The notes under the pieces are model-generated. The model was not told the DNA's origin. It saw only the letters and a list, made by a program, of their open reading frames with translations, and made no database searches. A stretch of 64,000 nucleotides of DNA from Knoellia aerolata DSM 18566 (GTDB lineage: Bacteria; Actinomycetota; Actinomycetes; Actinomycetales; Dermatophilaceae): positions 1-64,000 of the forward strand of contig NZ_AVPL01000007.1 in assembly GCF_000768695.1 (NCBI RefSeq). The letters run 5' to 3'. Shown piece by piece: positions 28,196-36,935 of this stretch. Both the position numbers and the translations under genes were made by a program. How positions within the stretch are numbered: position 1 is the first letter of the stretch; each line of letters begins with the position of its first letter.

Positions 28196-28480
28196 TCAGG
28201 GCTCGGGGTTCGCGGCCGGGCGCGCCTCCTCGTCCGCCATCCACTGGCGGTACCTCGACCGGAGGCAGTGGCCGCAGGGGCGGTACCCGGCAGCGATGGC
28301 CACGTCCTCGTCGGCGAAGAACACCCGGTGTTGGACGTACTGGCCGTTGGCGATGGAGCGGAGGGCCGTCGGGCAGTCGAGCCGGCCATAGATCTTCCCG
28401 CGCCGGTGTCCGCCGAACGTTCCGGGGACGGGTGACTGGAAGGGCCGGCGATCGTGATCCAGCAGGGTGTAGGTCTTCAC
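28196..28480 (-). CDS. Stand-alone Ada-type zinc-binding protein
   Basis: About 94 residues from the GTG at 28480 (VKTYTLLDHDRRPFQSP). The pattern KIYGRLDCPTAL followed by VFFADEDVAIAAGYRPCGHCL matches the N-terminal metal-binding domain of Ada (YC-R-P-S-C ... FRPCKRC). Three of the four zinc cysteines are present, but the first, which in E. coli Ada C38 accepts the methyl group, is Gly (IYGRLDC versus IYCRPSC). So it cannot act by Ada's known methyl transfer from phosphotriesters. No AraC or MGMT domain follows. It is divergent from the cfa-like gene, starts 106 bp apart. A DNA-binding or structural role is inferred. Confidence 0.75.
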   Translation of the reverse strand: MKTYTLLDHDRRPFQSPVPGTFGGHRRGKIYGRLDCPTALRSIANGQYVQHRVFFADEDVAIAAGYRPCGHCLRSRYRQWMADEEARPAANPEP

Positions 28481-28585
28481 ACCAGCGAGTGTGCACGGCC
28501 ACGGCACGTGCGGGGCTCTGGGCCGACACCCCGCATGCGTGGGTGCGGCGCGGGTACGGTCACAGCATCTCCTGGGAGGTGTGGG

Positions 28586-29890
28586 ATGAACGCCGCCGCG
28601 GTTCTGCGCCCCGTGGTCGACGCCGCCCTCGGCACCGACCTTCCGGTCCGGGTCGACTGCTGGGACGGGAGCTCGATCGGTCCGTCGGACGCCGACGTCG
28701 TCGTCCGCTTCACGAACCGTCGAGCCCTTCGCCGCCTGGTCTGGGCTCCTAACGAGCTGGGGTTCGCGCGCGCCTACGTGTCCGGCGACATCCAGCTGGA
28801 GGGCGACCTCCTCGATGCGCTGACCCGCCTCGACCAGCTCGCCGACCCCGAGAGGGGGCCAGGGGTGCGGGTCGGCCCCGACACCCGCGCCGCCGTCGCC
28901 AGGGCGGTGGTGCGGCTCGGCGCGCTGGGTCCACCACCTCGGCCCCCGAGCGAGGAGATCCGGTTGTCCGGTCACCGTCACGACAGGGGCAGGGATGCCA
29001 GGGCGGTGTCCCACCACTACGACGTGGGCAACGACTTCTACGAGCTCGTCCTGGGCCCGTCGATGGTCTACTCCTGCGCGTACTTCGAGCGGGCACCCTC
29101 CTCCAGCTACACCCTCGAGGACGCGCAGCGCGCCAAGCTCGACCTCGTCGCACGCAAGCTGGGCCTGACCCCGGGCATGCGCCTGCTGGACGTGGGCTGC
29201 GGGTGGGGGGCCCTGATCGTCCACGCGGCCCGCGAGTACGGCGTGCGGGCCGTGGGGGTCACCCTGTCGCAGCCGCAGGCCGCCTACGCACGCTCCCGGA
29301 TCGCTGAGCTGGGACTTCAGGACCGGGTCGAGGTCCGTGTCCAGGACTACCGGGACGTCACCGACGGTCCGTTCGACGCCATCGCCAGCGTGGGGATGGC
29401 GGAGCACGTCGGGCTGTCCCGGCTGGGCGAGTACGCCGCCCACCTCCACGGCCTCGTGTCACCGAGCGGGCGGTTGCTCAACCACGCGATCGCCCGCCGG
29501 CCAGGGCCGCCCGGTGACCCCCGGGGAGACCGGACCTCCTTCATCGACCGCTATGTGTTCCCCGATGGTGAGCTGCATCCCCTGTCGACGGTCGTCGACG
29601 CGCTGGAGTCGGCCGGGTTCGAGGTCCGTGACGTCGAGTCGATCCGGGAGCACTACGCGGACACGTTGCGCGCCTGGGTCGGAAACCTCGAACAGAACTG
29701 GGACGCGGCCGTTCGGCTGTCCAGCGCCGGCCGGGCGCGGGTGTGGCGCCTCTACATGGCCGGGTCGGCTCTGGCGTTCCAGTCACACCGGCTCGGCGTC
29801 AACCAGGTCCTCGCCGTCAGGCCGGGTCCCGGCGGGGCCAACAGCCTCCCCCGGACGCGGTCAGGGCTGCTCGGCGTCCCGCCGGGCTGA
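28586..29890 (+). CDS. Cyclopropane-fatty-acyl-phospholipid synthase family methyltransferase
   Basis: 434 residues from the ATG at 28586; GGGAGG at 28574-28579 supports it. The CFA-synthase layout is present: an N-terminal lipid-binding part (VWAPNELGFARAYVSGDIQLEGDL), then SHHYDVGNDFYELVLGPSMVYSCAYF, SAM motif I LLDVGCGWGALIVHAAREYG, GVTLSQPQAAYARSR, and SVGMAEHVG in the catalytic region. The C-terminus (GNLEQNWDAAVRLSSAGRARVWRLYM) is typical. These enzymes add a methylene across unsaturated acyl chains of membrane phospholipids using SAM; some actinobacterial relatives make mycolic or other branched lipids. A single gene, convergent with the next one. Confidence 0.92.
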   Translation: MNAAAVLRPVVDAALGTDLPVRVDCWDGSSIGPSDADVVVRFTNRRALRRLVWAPNELGFARAYVSGDIQLEGDLLDALTRLDQLADPERGPGVRVGPDTRAAVARAVVRLGALGPPPRPPSEEIRLSGHRHDRGRDARAVSHHYDVGNDFYELVLGPSMVYSCAYFERAPSSSYTLEDAQRAKLDLVARKLGLTPGMRLLDVGCGWGALIVHAAREYGVRAVGVTLSQPQAAYARSRIAELGLQDRVEVRVQDYRDVTDGPFDAIASVGMAEHVGLSRLGEYAAHLHGLVSPSGRLLNHAIARRPGPPGDPRGDRTSFIDRYVFPDGELHPLSTVVDALESAGFEVRDVESIREHYADTLRAWVGNLEQNWDAAVRLSSAGRARVWRLYMAGSALAFQSHRLGVNQVLAVRPGPGGANSLPRTRSGLLGVPPG

Positions 29891-29921
29891 CGGACCGAGG
29901 AACCACGTGGACGGCGTCCGG

Positions 29922-30662
29922 CTACGCCGCGAGGGTCGGCAGGCGGAGCGACACCACGACGGCGGCGACACAGGCGACGGCAGCCGCCACGGGCTGGAGG
30001 AACGACACCGTGAACCCCGCGATGAGGAACACCACCAGGCTGGCGCCGTAGGTCCAGCCCGCCCACCGCAGTGACGGGTCCGTGCGGGCGAACGCGCGAC
30101 CGAGGAGCAGTGCCCCCGCGACGAACGTCACCGCGCCGAGAGCGAGGGCAGTCAGCAACGGGGCGCCGTACACGTCGTCATAGAGGCGTTCCGCTCCGGG
30201 CATCTCCGCGAGGAAGGCGCGGCCGATGGCGGGCTGCGCGTATGCAGCGGCGGCGAAGATGCTGGTGAACAGGACGTTCCCGAGGATCGTCAGCGCCGTG
30301 GCGACCAGAGCCGTGCCCGCGGCGGGACCACGCAGCATGAGCACCATGGCGCAGACGACCCCCACCAGCCCCAGCCCCGCTCCGAGGATGCTGGCACCCA
30401 CGTGGCTCACGACGAACACGTCGGTCGTCACATAGCGCGACCAGGCCTCGAAGTCCTCGGCATGGTCCGGCTCGTGAGTGAGGGTGCTCAGTGCCAGGAG
30501 CAGGGCGTAGACCGGCAGCAGCCACACCCCGAGCGCCGCCGCCCGCCGGTTCCCCTCGCTCCTCTGTGCCGAGGACGACGTCTCAAGATGGTGGGACCGC
30601 GACCCTCTGGCGGACGTCTCCGGCTTCCTCGGGTTGGAGCGGTCACTCAGGTCCCTCGACAT
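29922..30662 (-). CDS. Integral membrane protein of unknown family
   Basis: 246 residues from an ATG with GAAGGAGA 7 nt upstream. The N-terminal ~40 residues are polar and basic (SDRSNPRKPETSARGSRSHH), followed by about six hydrophobic segments, e.g. LGVWLLPVYALLLALS, VSHVGASILGAGLGLVGVV, ALVATALTILGNVLF, LLTALALGAVTFVAGALLL, YGASLVVFLIAGFTVS and PVAAAVACVAAVVVSL. A polar loop in the middle (LTHEPDHAEDFEAWSRYVT) may carry acidic and His residues. I do not recognise the family. It is convergent with the cfa-like gene and not in an obvious operon. Confidence 0.75.
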   Translation of the reverse strand: MSRDLSDRSNPRKPETSARGSRSHHLETSSSAQRSEGNRRAAALGVWLLPVYALLLALSTLTHEPDHAEDFEAWSRYVTTDVFVVSHVGASILGAGLGLVGVVCAMVLMLRGPAAGTALVATALTILGNVLFTSIFAAAAYAQPAIGRAFLAEMPGAERLYDDVYGAPLLTALALGAVTFVAGALLLGRAFARTDPSLRWAGWTYGASLVVFLIAGFTVSFLQPVAAAVACVAAVVVSLRLPTLAA

Positions 30663-30691
30663 CGCGGGTCTCCTTCCGTGAAGGACTGACT

Positions 30692-30706
30692 GTGGGTGAT
30701 ACCCAC
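30692..30706. promoter_or_regulatory. Small perfect inverted repeat upstream of the membrane-protein gene
   Basis: GTGGGT-GAT-ACCCAC lies 30 bp upstream of the membrane-protein start, within 115 bp of noncoding DNA. It could be an operator or the 3' hairpin of the GNAT transcript running the same way. No U-tract was seen. Confidence 0.35.
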
Positions 30707-30776
30707 TCAGGTCAGCGTGAATCGTGTCCGACCACCCCGGGACGAGGTACGAACCCGCATTCCGTGGCTCGAACGA

Positions 30777-31325
30777 TCAGGGACCGGCGACGCCGTCGCG
30801 CCAGGGCCGGGGGTCGGTCCGCAGCAGCGAGTAGAGCAGCACGTCCTGGTTGCGACCGTCGTTGAAGAACGCGCCGCGGACGGTGCCCTCGAGCACGAAG
30901 CCGCACTTGTCCGCGATGCGTCGGGAGGCCGCGTTCTCCGGGACGATCACCAAGTGGATCCGGTGCTCCTTCTTGGTGCCGAAGAGGTGGTCCACGAGCA
31001 GCTGGACGGCCTCGGTCACGAACCCCCGTGCGGCGTACCGGTCGTCGTACAGCTGGTAGGAAAGCTCGAACGCATCCCAGTAGGCGACCGGACGGAAGAA
31101 CTCGATGTGCCCGGCGATCTCGCCGTTGGGGGACTCGATGACGAGCATTCCCTCGGTCTTCTGCCAGAAGCCGTGCTCGGCGAACTCGCGACGGAAGGCG
31201 GTCTGCGACATGACCCCGAGCGGGAAGTACGCACCTCGGTTGCGGATGTTCGTGTGTGCGTCGTACAGCGCGTCCAGATCCACGTCGCGGACCGGCCGCA
31301 GGGTCACGGACCTACCCGTCAGCAC
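30777..31325 (-). CDS. GNAT-family N-acetyltransferase (RimJ/RimL-like)
   Basis: 182 residues from the GTG at 31325 (VLTGRSVTLRPVRDVDLDAL); other GTGs up to 27 nt further upstream are possible. GNAT segments: TLRPVRDVDLDALY, AGHIEFFRPVAYWDAFELSYQL, the acetyl-CoA loop DRYAARGFVTEAVQLLVDHLF, and the C-terminal VPENAASRRIADKCGFVLEGTVRG. That last motif is typical of acetyltransferases acting on N-terminal or small-molecule amines (RimJ/RimL group). The substrate is unknown. It is about 64 bp downstream of sepH on the same strand, possibly co-transcribed. Confidence 0.85.
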   Translation of the reverse strand: MLTGRSVTLRPVRDVDLDALYDAHTNIRNRGAYFPLGVMSQTAFRREFAEHGFWQKTEGMLVIESPNGEIAGHIEFFRPVAYWDAFELSYQLYDDRYAARGFVTEAVQLLVDHLFGTKKEHRIHLVIVPENAASRRIADKCGFVLEGTVRGAFFNDGRNQDVLLYSLLRTDPRPWRDGVAGP

Positions 31326-31389
31326 CGGTCCAGCGTAGGCCCGGACGGGCACAGCGCAGGGGGTGATCGTCGAACACCACCCGAGACGG

Positions 31390-32715
31390 TCAGGCGCTGC
31401 TGCCGCCGCGGCCGCCGAACATGATGTCGTCCCAGCTGGGGACGCTGGTGCGGCCGGCCTTGCGGCCCCCGCTCTTGCGGCCACGCGGGGACGCAGTCGG
31501 AACGGCCACCGGCTCGTCCTGCGCCGGGTTCTGGTCGCCGAACTCGGCCGGTTCGTCCTGCGCGGCCGGGACGTCGTCGGCCGGGACGTCGTCCGGTTCG
31601 ACCTCGTCCGTGTCGCCGGCGACCGAGTCGGTGTCCGCCGAGCCGGCCAGCGCCACGTCGTCGTCCGCCGCCGGCGATCCGGAGAGCTCGTCGTCGGAGA
31701 AGGACGCGCTCGGGTCGGACGACAGCTCGTCGTGCGCGTCGACGTCGGAGAACTCCGGAGTCGTGTCCGCGTCAGCCTCGGCACGCTCGTCGAGGTGTGC
31801 GCTCACCGGGTGCTCGCCCCGGGCAGCCGGAGGTTCAGGTGCGTCCGCGGGGTCCATGACGAGGTCCTCGAGGGGGAGGGCGTCCTCGCGCGGAGAGTCC
31901 GTGAGCGGTGTGTGGGTCGGCGTCGAGCGGCCACGAGAGCGCCCACGGCGCGAGCGGGTCGACTGCTCCCGCATCGCCGCCATGAGGTCGATGGGCTCAC
32001 GAACCGACGAGGAGGACGCACGGCGCGCCGGAGTCGACGCGTCGACTCCACCTTCGGCCTCGAGGTCGAAGACCGCGTTGGCCGGGTTGGCGCTGCTCGC
32101 CACGTGCGGGGTGGGGATCGCCGAGTCGGCGCTGACCTCCTCGCTCAGCCAGCGGGCCTCGTCGTTGACGGGAATGAGCGAGCGCAGGCGCGGGTCGAAG
32201 CGCCACGACGCGGTCCGCTCACGCCCACCGGCAGGGAAGGTCACGGCAACGGTCCAGCGGCCGTCGTCCAGGCGTGCGGAGTCCCACTGCACGAGCTCGC
32301 CGCGGACGCCGCGCTCCTTGAGCCGCTCGTCGGAGCGAGACCCGAGGGTCTGCTCCGGACCGGCGGAACCGGACGCGGACCGGATGTGCCCGACGACGCA
32401 GGAGCGGGCCTGCTGGGCGATGTACTCGCGCTCGGCCAGCACCGGGCCCTCGAACTTCTGCACCTTCTGGATCGTCCATCCGGCACGGTCGGCGACCTCC
32501 TCGGTGGACAGCCCCGACCGGATGAGGGCCTGGACGTCGCGCGGACGCAGCCCCCCGTCGATCTCGATCTGGAGCTGGCCGAGCCGCGGCCGGTCGCGCC
32601 GCGCAGCAGCGCGCATGGCCTCGTCGAGGGGGGCCCGGTAGCGCTGCCCCTCGGCGTCGGACAGGAGGACGTGCTCGCCGTCCTCGTGGACGCCGATGAG
32701 GCGAAGGTCCTTCAT
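31390..32715 (-). CDS. sepH: Septation protein SepH
   Basis: 441 residues from the ATG at 32715 (MKDLRLIGVHEDGEHVLLSD). The N-terminal DUF3071 domain includes the predicted HTH: GGLRPRDVQALIRSGLSTEEVADRAGWTIQKV. The rest is long, low-complexity, acidic and Ala/Ser/Thr-rich with basic clusters (RSRRGRSRGRS, SPRGRKSGGRKAGR). SepH is known in Streptomyces and mycobacteria to bind FtsZ and promote ring assembly, the N-terminal domain carrying the contact. GGGAGAG lies in front of the start. It is divergent from the ferrochelatase gene, starts 114 bp apart. Confidence 0.93.
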   Translation of the reverse strand: MKDLRLIGVHEDGEHVLLSDAEGQRYRAPLDEAMRAAARRDRPRLGQLQIEIDGGLRPRDVQALIRSGLSTEEVADRAGWTIQKVQKFEGPVLAEREYIAQQARSCVVGHIRSASGSAGPEQTLGSRSDERLKERGVRGELVQWDSARLDDGRWTVAVTFPAGGRERTASWRFDPRLRSLIPVNDEARWLSEEVSADSAIPTPHVASSANPANAVFDLEAEGGVDASTPARRASSSSVREPIDLMAAMREQSTRSRRGRSRGRSTPTHTPLTDSPREDALPLEDLVMDPADAPEPPAARGEHPVSAHLDERAEADADTTPEFSDVDAHDELSSDPSASFSDDELSGSPAADDDVALAGSADTDSVAGDTDEVEPDDVPADDVPAAQDEPAEFGDQNPAQDEPVAVPTASPRGRKSGGRKAGRTSVPSWDDIMFGGRGGSSA

Positions 32716-32829
32716 CTGAACTCTCCCGGGCTGTGGTGCGGTCCCCCTGACTGTGCCATCCCTGACCCGCACGGCAAAGCAGCCCACGCCGGTCACGATC
32801 CCCGTACCTCACCTCGTTAGGTTGGACCC

Positions 32830-33948
32830 ATGCCGACCACGTCCCACGACGACGCCCTCGCCCCGTACGACGCCGTGCTCCTGCTGTCCTTCGGGGGGCC
32901 CGAGGCGCCCGACGAGGTCATGCCCTTCCTGAGGCGCGTCACCGCGGGCCGGGACGTCCCCGAGGACCGCCTCCAGGAGGTGGCGACGCACTACCACCAC
33001 TTCGGTGGGCGCAGCCCCATCAACGACCAGAACCGGGAGCTCCGCGCAGCCCTCGAGGCCGAGGTCGCGCGTCGCGGCTCGACGGTCCCGGTCCTGTGGG
33101 GCAACCGCAACAGCGACCCCTACGTCACCGACACCCTCCGGGCGGCCCGGGCCGAGGGAATGCTGCGCATCTGCGTCGTCGTCACCTCCGCCTACTCGTC
33201 GTACTCCGGGTGCCGCCAGTACCGCGAGGACCTGGCCGCGGCCACCGAGGGGCTCGGCGGCGCCGGTGTCGACCTCGAGATCGACAAGGTCCGCCCGTAC
33301 GCCCTCCACCCCGGCTTCGTCGCGGTCAACACCGAACGCCTCGTCGAGGCCGTCGCCGACGTCCCCGCGGCCGACCTCGCCGCAGCGCGGCTGCTCTTCG
33401 TCACCCACTCGGTGCCCGAGGCGATGGACGACACCTCCGGTCCGGGCGACGGTGACGGCAACCTCTACGTCGAGCAGCACCTCCGCGTCGGCCACCTCAT
33501 CGCGCAGGGGCTCGCGGCGCGCACCGGCACGACCCTCGAGCACGAGCTGGTCTTCTGCTCCCGGTCGGGCAGCCCCCGCACCCCGTGGCTCGAGCCCGAC
33601 GTCAACGACCGGATCGAGGAGCTGGCCGCCGAGGGCGTCTCCACCGTCGTCGTGGCCCCCATCGGTTTCGTCTCCGACCACATGGAGGTCGTCAACGACC
33701 TCGACCGCGAGGCACAGGAGACGGCCGACCGGGTCGGCGTCCGGATGGTCCGCGTCCCCACCGCCGGCACCCACCCGGTCTTCGTCGAGACGCTCGTCGA
33801 CCTGCTCCAGGAACGGGCCGCCGAGGCGCGTGACGAGGTGGTCGTCCCCGCCCGCGCGGACCAGGGCGACCTGCGACCCTCCGTGTGCGACCCGGGCTGC
33901 TGCCCGAACCTGCGCGCGGCCAAGCCCGCCCTGTGCGGCAGGGACTGA
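32830..33948 (+). CDS. hemH: Ferrochelatase, coproporphyrin-type
   Basis: 372 residues. Ferrochelatase motifs: AVLLLSFGGPEAPDEVMPFLRRV, HFGGRSPINDQNR, VTSAYSSYSGCRQYREDL and the metal-chelating histidine region LLFVTHSVPEAMDDTSG. The C-terminus (VCDPGCCPNLRAAKPALC) and the SGC cysteine give the set of cysteines that holds a 2Fe-2S cluster in the M. tuberculosis enzyme. Gram-positive ferrochelatases of this kind insert iron into coproporphyrin III (CpfC), and that is the likely activity. The stop is 1 nt before the suhB start. Confidence 0.93.
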   Translation: MPTTSHDDALAPYDAVLLLSFGGPEAPDEVMPFLRRVTAGRDVPEDRLQEVATHYHHFGGRSPINDQNRELRAALEAEVARRGSTVPVLWGNRNSDPYVTDTLRAARAEGMLRICVVVTSAYSSYSGCRQYREDLAAATEGLGGAGVDLEIDKVRPYALHPGFVAVNTERLVEAVADVPAADLAAARLLFVTHSVPEAMDDTSGPGDGDGNLYVEQHLRVGHLIAQGLAARTGTTLEHELVFCSRSGSPRTPWLEPDVNDRIEELAAEGVSTVVVAPIGFVSDHMEVVNDLDREAQETADRVGVRMVRVPTAGTHPVFVETLVDLLQERAAEARDEVVVPARADQGDLRPSVCDPGCCPNLRAAKPALCGRD

Positions 33949-33949
33949 C

Positions 33950-34798
33950 ATGGACCTGACCCTCCCCGACGACGCGCTCGCCTCGGCGCTCGAGGCCCTC
34001 GCGGCCGACGTCGCTCGCTCGGCCGGTCGGCTCGTGGTCGACGAGCGACCCGACGCCGTCGAGGTCTCCGCGACGAAGTCCAGCGCCACCGACGTCGTCA
34101 CCGAGATGGACCAGCGCTCGCAGGACCACCTCGTCGCCCGCCTGCACGAGGCCCGCCCCGACGACGGCGTCCTCGGCGAGGAGAGCGGGGGAGCGTCCGG
34201 CACCTCCGGGATCACCTGGGTCATCGACCCGATCGACGGCACGGTCAACTACCTCTACGGCATACCCGCGTATGCCGTGTCCGTCGCCGCCGTGGTCGGC
34301 GACCCCACGACGGCCGGAGCCTGGCGCCCCTTCGCAGGCGCCGTCTACAACCCGGTCACCGATGAGCTCTACCGGGCCCGGACCGGTGGTGGGGCCCACC
34401 TCGTCGTCGGCGACGGGCAGCGCCGCCTGGCGCCCACCTCGTGCTCCGAGCTCGCCCAGGCGCTGGTCGGGACCGGGTTCGGGTATGCCGCGCGGCGCCG
34501 CGAGAGCCAGGGTCGGCTCGTGCTCGACCTGCTCCCGCAGGTGCGCGACATCCGCCGGATCGGCAGCGCCGCGCTCGACCTCTGCGCGGTGGGGGCCGGG
34601 CTGCTCGACGCCTACTACGAGACGGGTCTCAACCCGTGGGACCTTGCGGCCGGGTGGCTCGTCGCGACCGAGGCCGGTGCGGACGTCGGAGGCTTCCACG
34701 GGCCCGGCGAGGCGCTGACCTGGGCCTGCGCGCCGGGACTGTCCGCGACCTTCCCCGGTCTCGTCGAAGCAGGGACGCGGGAGCACCTGGAGGACTAA
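33950..34798 (+). CDS. suhB: Inositol monophosphatase family protein
   Basis: 282 residues from the ATG at 33950, 1 nt after the ferrochelatase stop. Metal-binding motifs of the lithium-sensitive phosphatases: VLGEESGG (Glu), WVIDPIDGTVNYLYGIP (Asp-x-Ile-Asp-Gly-Thr), and LNPWDLAAGWLVATEAGADV (second Asp site). It dephosphorylates inositol-1-phosphate, needed in actinobacteria for mycothiol and phosphatidylinositol. The mycobacterial suhB also precedes the DUF4193/dut block. Codons GGC-ATA-CCC-GCG-TAT-GCC at 34259-34276 carry two copies of the recurring octamer. Confidence 0.9.
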   Translation: MDLTLPDDALASALEALAADVARSAGRLVVDERPDAVEVSATKSSATDVVTEMDQRSQDHLVARLHEARPDDGVLGEESGGASGTSGITWVIDPIDGTVNYLYGIPAYAVSVAAVVGDPTTAGAWRPFAGAVYNPVTDELYRARTGGGAHLVVGDGQRRLAPTSCSELAQALVGTGFGYAARRRESQGRLVLDLLPQVRDIRRIGSAALDLCAVGAGLLDAYYETGLNPWDLAAGWLVATEAGADVGGFHGPGEALTWACAPGLSATFPGLVEAGTREHLED

Positions 34799-34955
34799 TC
34801 TCAGGCACTCGGTGGCGTACCTGCGGCTGATGGTGCACAATCACGGCTCCCAAGGGCACAAAACCATCAGTCCGTGCGTTGACTGGCGAAGCAGGGATGC
34901 CACGCACCGGCGGCTGTGCCGGTGACGGGCCACAGGACATGTGGAAAGGAGAGCA

Positions 34956-35255
34956 ATGGCAACTGACTACGACGCGCCACGCAAGACCGACGACGAGATG
35001 TCAGAGGACTCCATCGAGGAGCTGAAGACACGTCGCAACGACAAGCGGTCCTCCAGCGTCGACGTGGACGAGACGGAGCAGGCCGAGGGGTTCGAGCTCC
35101 CGGGAGCGGACCTGTCGGGCGAGGAGATGTCGGTGCGGGTCATCCCGCGCCAGGCCGACGAGTTCACGTGTTCGCGGTGCTTCCTCGTGCATCACCGCAG
35201 CCAGCTGGCGAGTGAGAAGAACGGCCAGATGGTCTGCAGCGAGTGCGCCGCCTGA
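34956..35255 (+). CDS. DUF4193 protein
   Basis: 99 residues from the ATG at 34956 with AAAGGAG upstream. Highly acidic/polar N-terminal two thirds ([37 protein letters not shown]), then a compact zinc-ribbon-like end: [18 protein letters not shown] and VCSECAA (two C-x2-C pairs). The family is very conserved in actinobacteria. In mycobacteria the orthologue sits beside cei and dut. Its role is unknown; the ribbon suggests RNA polymerase or nucleic-acid binding. A 157-bp noncoding leader precedes it with TTGACT at 34879 as a possible -35 box. Confidence 0.88.
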   Translation: MATDYDAPRKTDDEMSEDSIEELKTRRNDKRSSSVDVDETEQAEGFELPGADLSGEEMSVRVIPRQADEFTCSRCFLVHHRSQLASEKNGQMVCSECAA

Positions 35256-35308
35256 GCGAGGGCGACACCGGCCGGAACGAGCCGGAGTTCGAGATAGGGT
35301 CAGTCACC

Positions 35309-35803
35309 GTGACTGGCCCTTCTCGCATTCCGGTCGCCTTCCGGCGGCTGTCCGCGCAGGCCCGCACCCCGGCATACGCCGCAGAGGGTGACGCCGGAGC
35401 CGACCTCTCGGCGACGGCCACCGTGACCCTCGCCCCGGGTGAGCGTGCGCTCGTGCCGACCGGCATCGCCCTCGCGCTTCCACCCGGCACCGTCGGCCTC
35501 GTCCATCCCCGGTCGGGCCTGGCCGCGCGCCACGGGATCTCCGTCGTCAACGCGCCCGGGACGATCGACTCCGGCTACCGCGGCGAGATCCTCGTCAACC
35601 TCGTGAACCTCGACCCGACCGAGCCGTTCACCGTGCACGTGGGGGACCGGATCGCCCAGCTCGTCGTCCAGGAGTACCTCCACGCCGAGTTCACCGAGGC
35701 CGGTTCGCTCCCGGAGAGCGATCGGGGTGACACTGGACATGGATCCACCGGAGGCTTCGGCACGACGCCTCCAGCAACCTTCGAGGAAGTGACCACACCG
35801 TGA
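35309..35803 (+). CDS. dut: dUTP pyrophosphatase
   Basis: 164 residues from the GTG at 35309 ([15 protein letters not shown]). The five trimeric-dUTPase motifs are visible: [13 protein letters not shown] (I), [13 protein letters not shown] (II), [16 protein letters not shown] (III, uracil pocket and catalytic Asp), [12 protein letters not shown] (IV), and the C-terminal GSTGGFGTT (V, the flexible P-loop-like arm). It converts dUTP to dUMP, protecting DNA from uracil and feeding thymidylate synthesis. It ends in a 4-nt overlap (GTGA) with DUF3710. A ~12-residue tail lies after motif V. Confidence 0.95.
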   Translation: MTGPSRIPVAFRRLSAQARTPAYAAEGDAGADLSATATVTLAPGERALVPTGIALALPPGTVGLVHPRSGLAARHGISVVNAPGTIDSGYRGEILVNLVNLDPTEPFTVHVGDRIAQLVVQEYLHAEFTEAGSLPESDRGDTGHGSTGGFGTTPPATFEEVTTP

Positions 35804-36567
35804 GCATCTTTCGCCGGCGCAAGGCCGACGCAGAGACCGCAGTCGAACGCGACACCGACACCGGTGCCACCGACCCGAGCGAGCAGGACGAGGCCGCGGA
35901 CGACGCGGAGACCGCCGTCCCCGACGCCCCCGTCGACCGCTCCACCGGTCCGTTCGACGCCACCGAGGTCGAGGACGACGACGGCCGGCTGGACCTCGGC
36001 GCCCTCCGGCTCCACGGACGTGAGGGCATGGAGCTGCGCCTCGAGATCGACCAGGAGCAGCAGCACGTCATCGCCGCGACCGCCGTCCTCGGCGAGTCCG
36101 CGCTGCAGATGCAGGCCTTCGCCGCTCCCCGGAGCGGTGGCCTCTGGGCCGACATCCGCTCCGAGATCGCCGTGGCCATCGAGACCCAGGGCGGCACGGC
36201 GGACGTCGAGCAGGGCGACCTCGGCGCGGAGCTGCGCACCCGCATGCCCAGTGCCGGGCCCGACGGCCGCACCGTCTTCGCGCCGGCGCGCTTCCTCGGC
36301 GTCGACGGCCCGCGCTGGTTCCTGCGCGGCGTGATCTCCGGCCGCGGCGCCATCGACGACGCGGCGGCGGCCCCGCTCCTCGAGATCTTCCGCGGCACCG
36401 TCGTGGTGCGCGGGAGCGACCCCATGGCTCCGCGCGAGCTGCTCCCGCTGCGACTCCCGCAGGAGGACGCGGCGCCCATGCCGACGGCCCCCACCGACCT
36501 TCCCCCGACGTCGACGGACGACCTCAACCCCTTCGAGCGCGGGCCAGAGATCACCGAGGTGCGGTGA
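35800..36567 (+). CDS. DUF3710 protein
   Basis: 255 residues from a GTG overlapping the dut stop. The N-terminal ~50 residues are acidic and disordered ([21 protein letters not shown]). The conserved part runs from [20 protein letters not shown] through [36 protein letters not shown] and [23 protein letters not shown]3710 accompanies dut, an OB-fold gene and DUF3159 across actinobacteria, so it likely shares their process, but the function is unknown. It is followed by an overlapping start (TGATG) of the OB-fold gene. Confidence 0.9.
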   Translation: MSIFRRRKADAETAVERDTDTGATDPSEQDEAADDAETAVPDAPVDRSTGPFDATEVEDDDGRLDLGALRLHGREGMELRLEIDQEQQHVIAATAVLGESALQMQAFAAPRSGGLWADIRSEIAVAIETQGGTADVEQGDLGAELRTRMPSAGPDGRTVFAPARFLGVDGPRWFLRGVISGRGAIDDAAAAPLLEIFRGTVVVRGSDPMAPRELLPLRLPQEDAAPMPTAPTDLPPTSTDDLNPFERGPEITEVR

Positions 36568-36935
36568 TGGGACTCAAGGAGCGACTGCGCGACCTCGCCC
36601 GGACCGAGACCCAGCTCGAGGCCGACGAGATCCGTGAGCGGACCCTGGCCGACCCCGAGTCGGCCGTGGCCTGCGCCGGCGAGCTCGTCGACCGCCGCCC
36701 CGCCACCGTCGCGGGCAGCATCCGCTGCATCACCATGCCGCCCCGCCAGAGCGTCCCCGTGCTCGTCGCCGAGCTCTTCGACGGGGAGCGGTCGGTCAAC
36801 CTCGTCTGGGTCGGTCGGCGACGCATCGCGGGGATCGAGCCCGGCGTCTTCCTCGTCGCCGAGGGCCGGGTCGCCAAGGTCAAGGGCCACGCGACGATCT
36901 TCAACCCGACCTACCAGATCGTCCCCACCAAGTGA
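36567..36935 (+). CDS. OB-fold nucleic-acid-binding protein
   Basis: 122 residues from the ATG at 36567, which overlaps the previous stop by 1 nt; the GTG at 36564 is an alternative. The pattern CAGELVDRRPATVAGSIRCI ... LVAELFDGERSVNLVWVGRRRIAGIEPG ... LVAEGRVAKVKGHATIFNPTYQ reads as the five-stranded OB-fold seen in RecG-wedge-like and tRNA-anticodon-like domains. It probably binds single-stranded DNA or RNA. Mycobacterial orthologues sit in the same position beside DUF3710. It is translationally coupled to both neighbours. Confidence 0.88.
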   Translation: MGLKERLRDLARTETQLEADEIRERTLADPESAVACAGELVDRRPATVAGSIRCITMPPRQSVPVLVAELFDGERSVNLVWVGRRRIAGIEPGVFLVAEGRVAKVKGHATIFNPTYQIVPTK

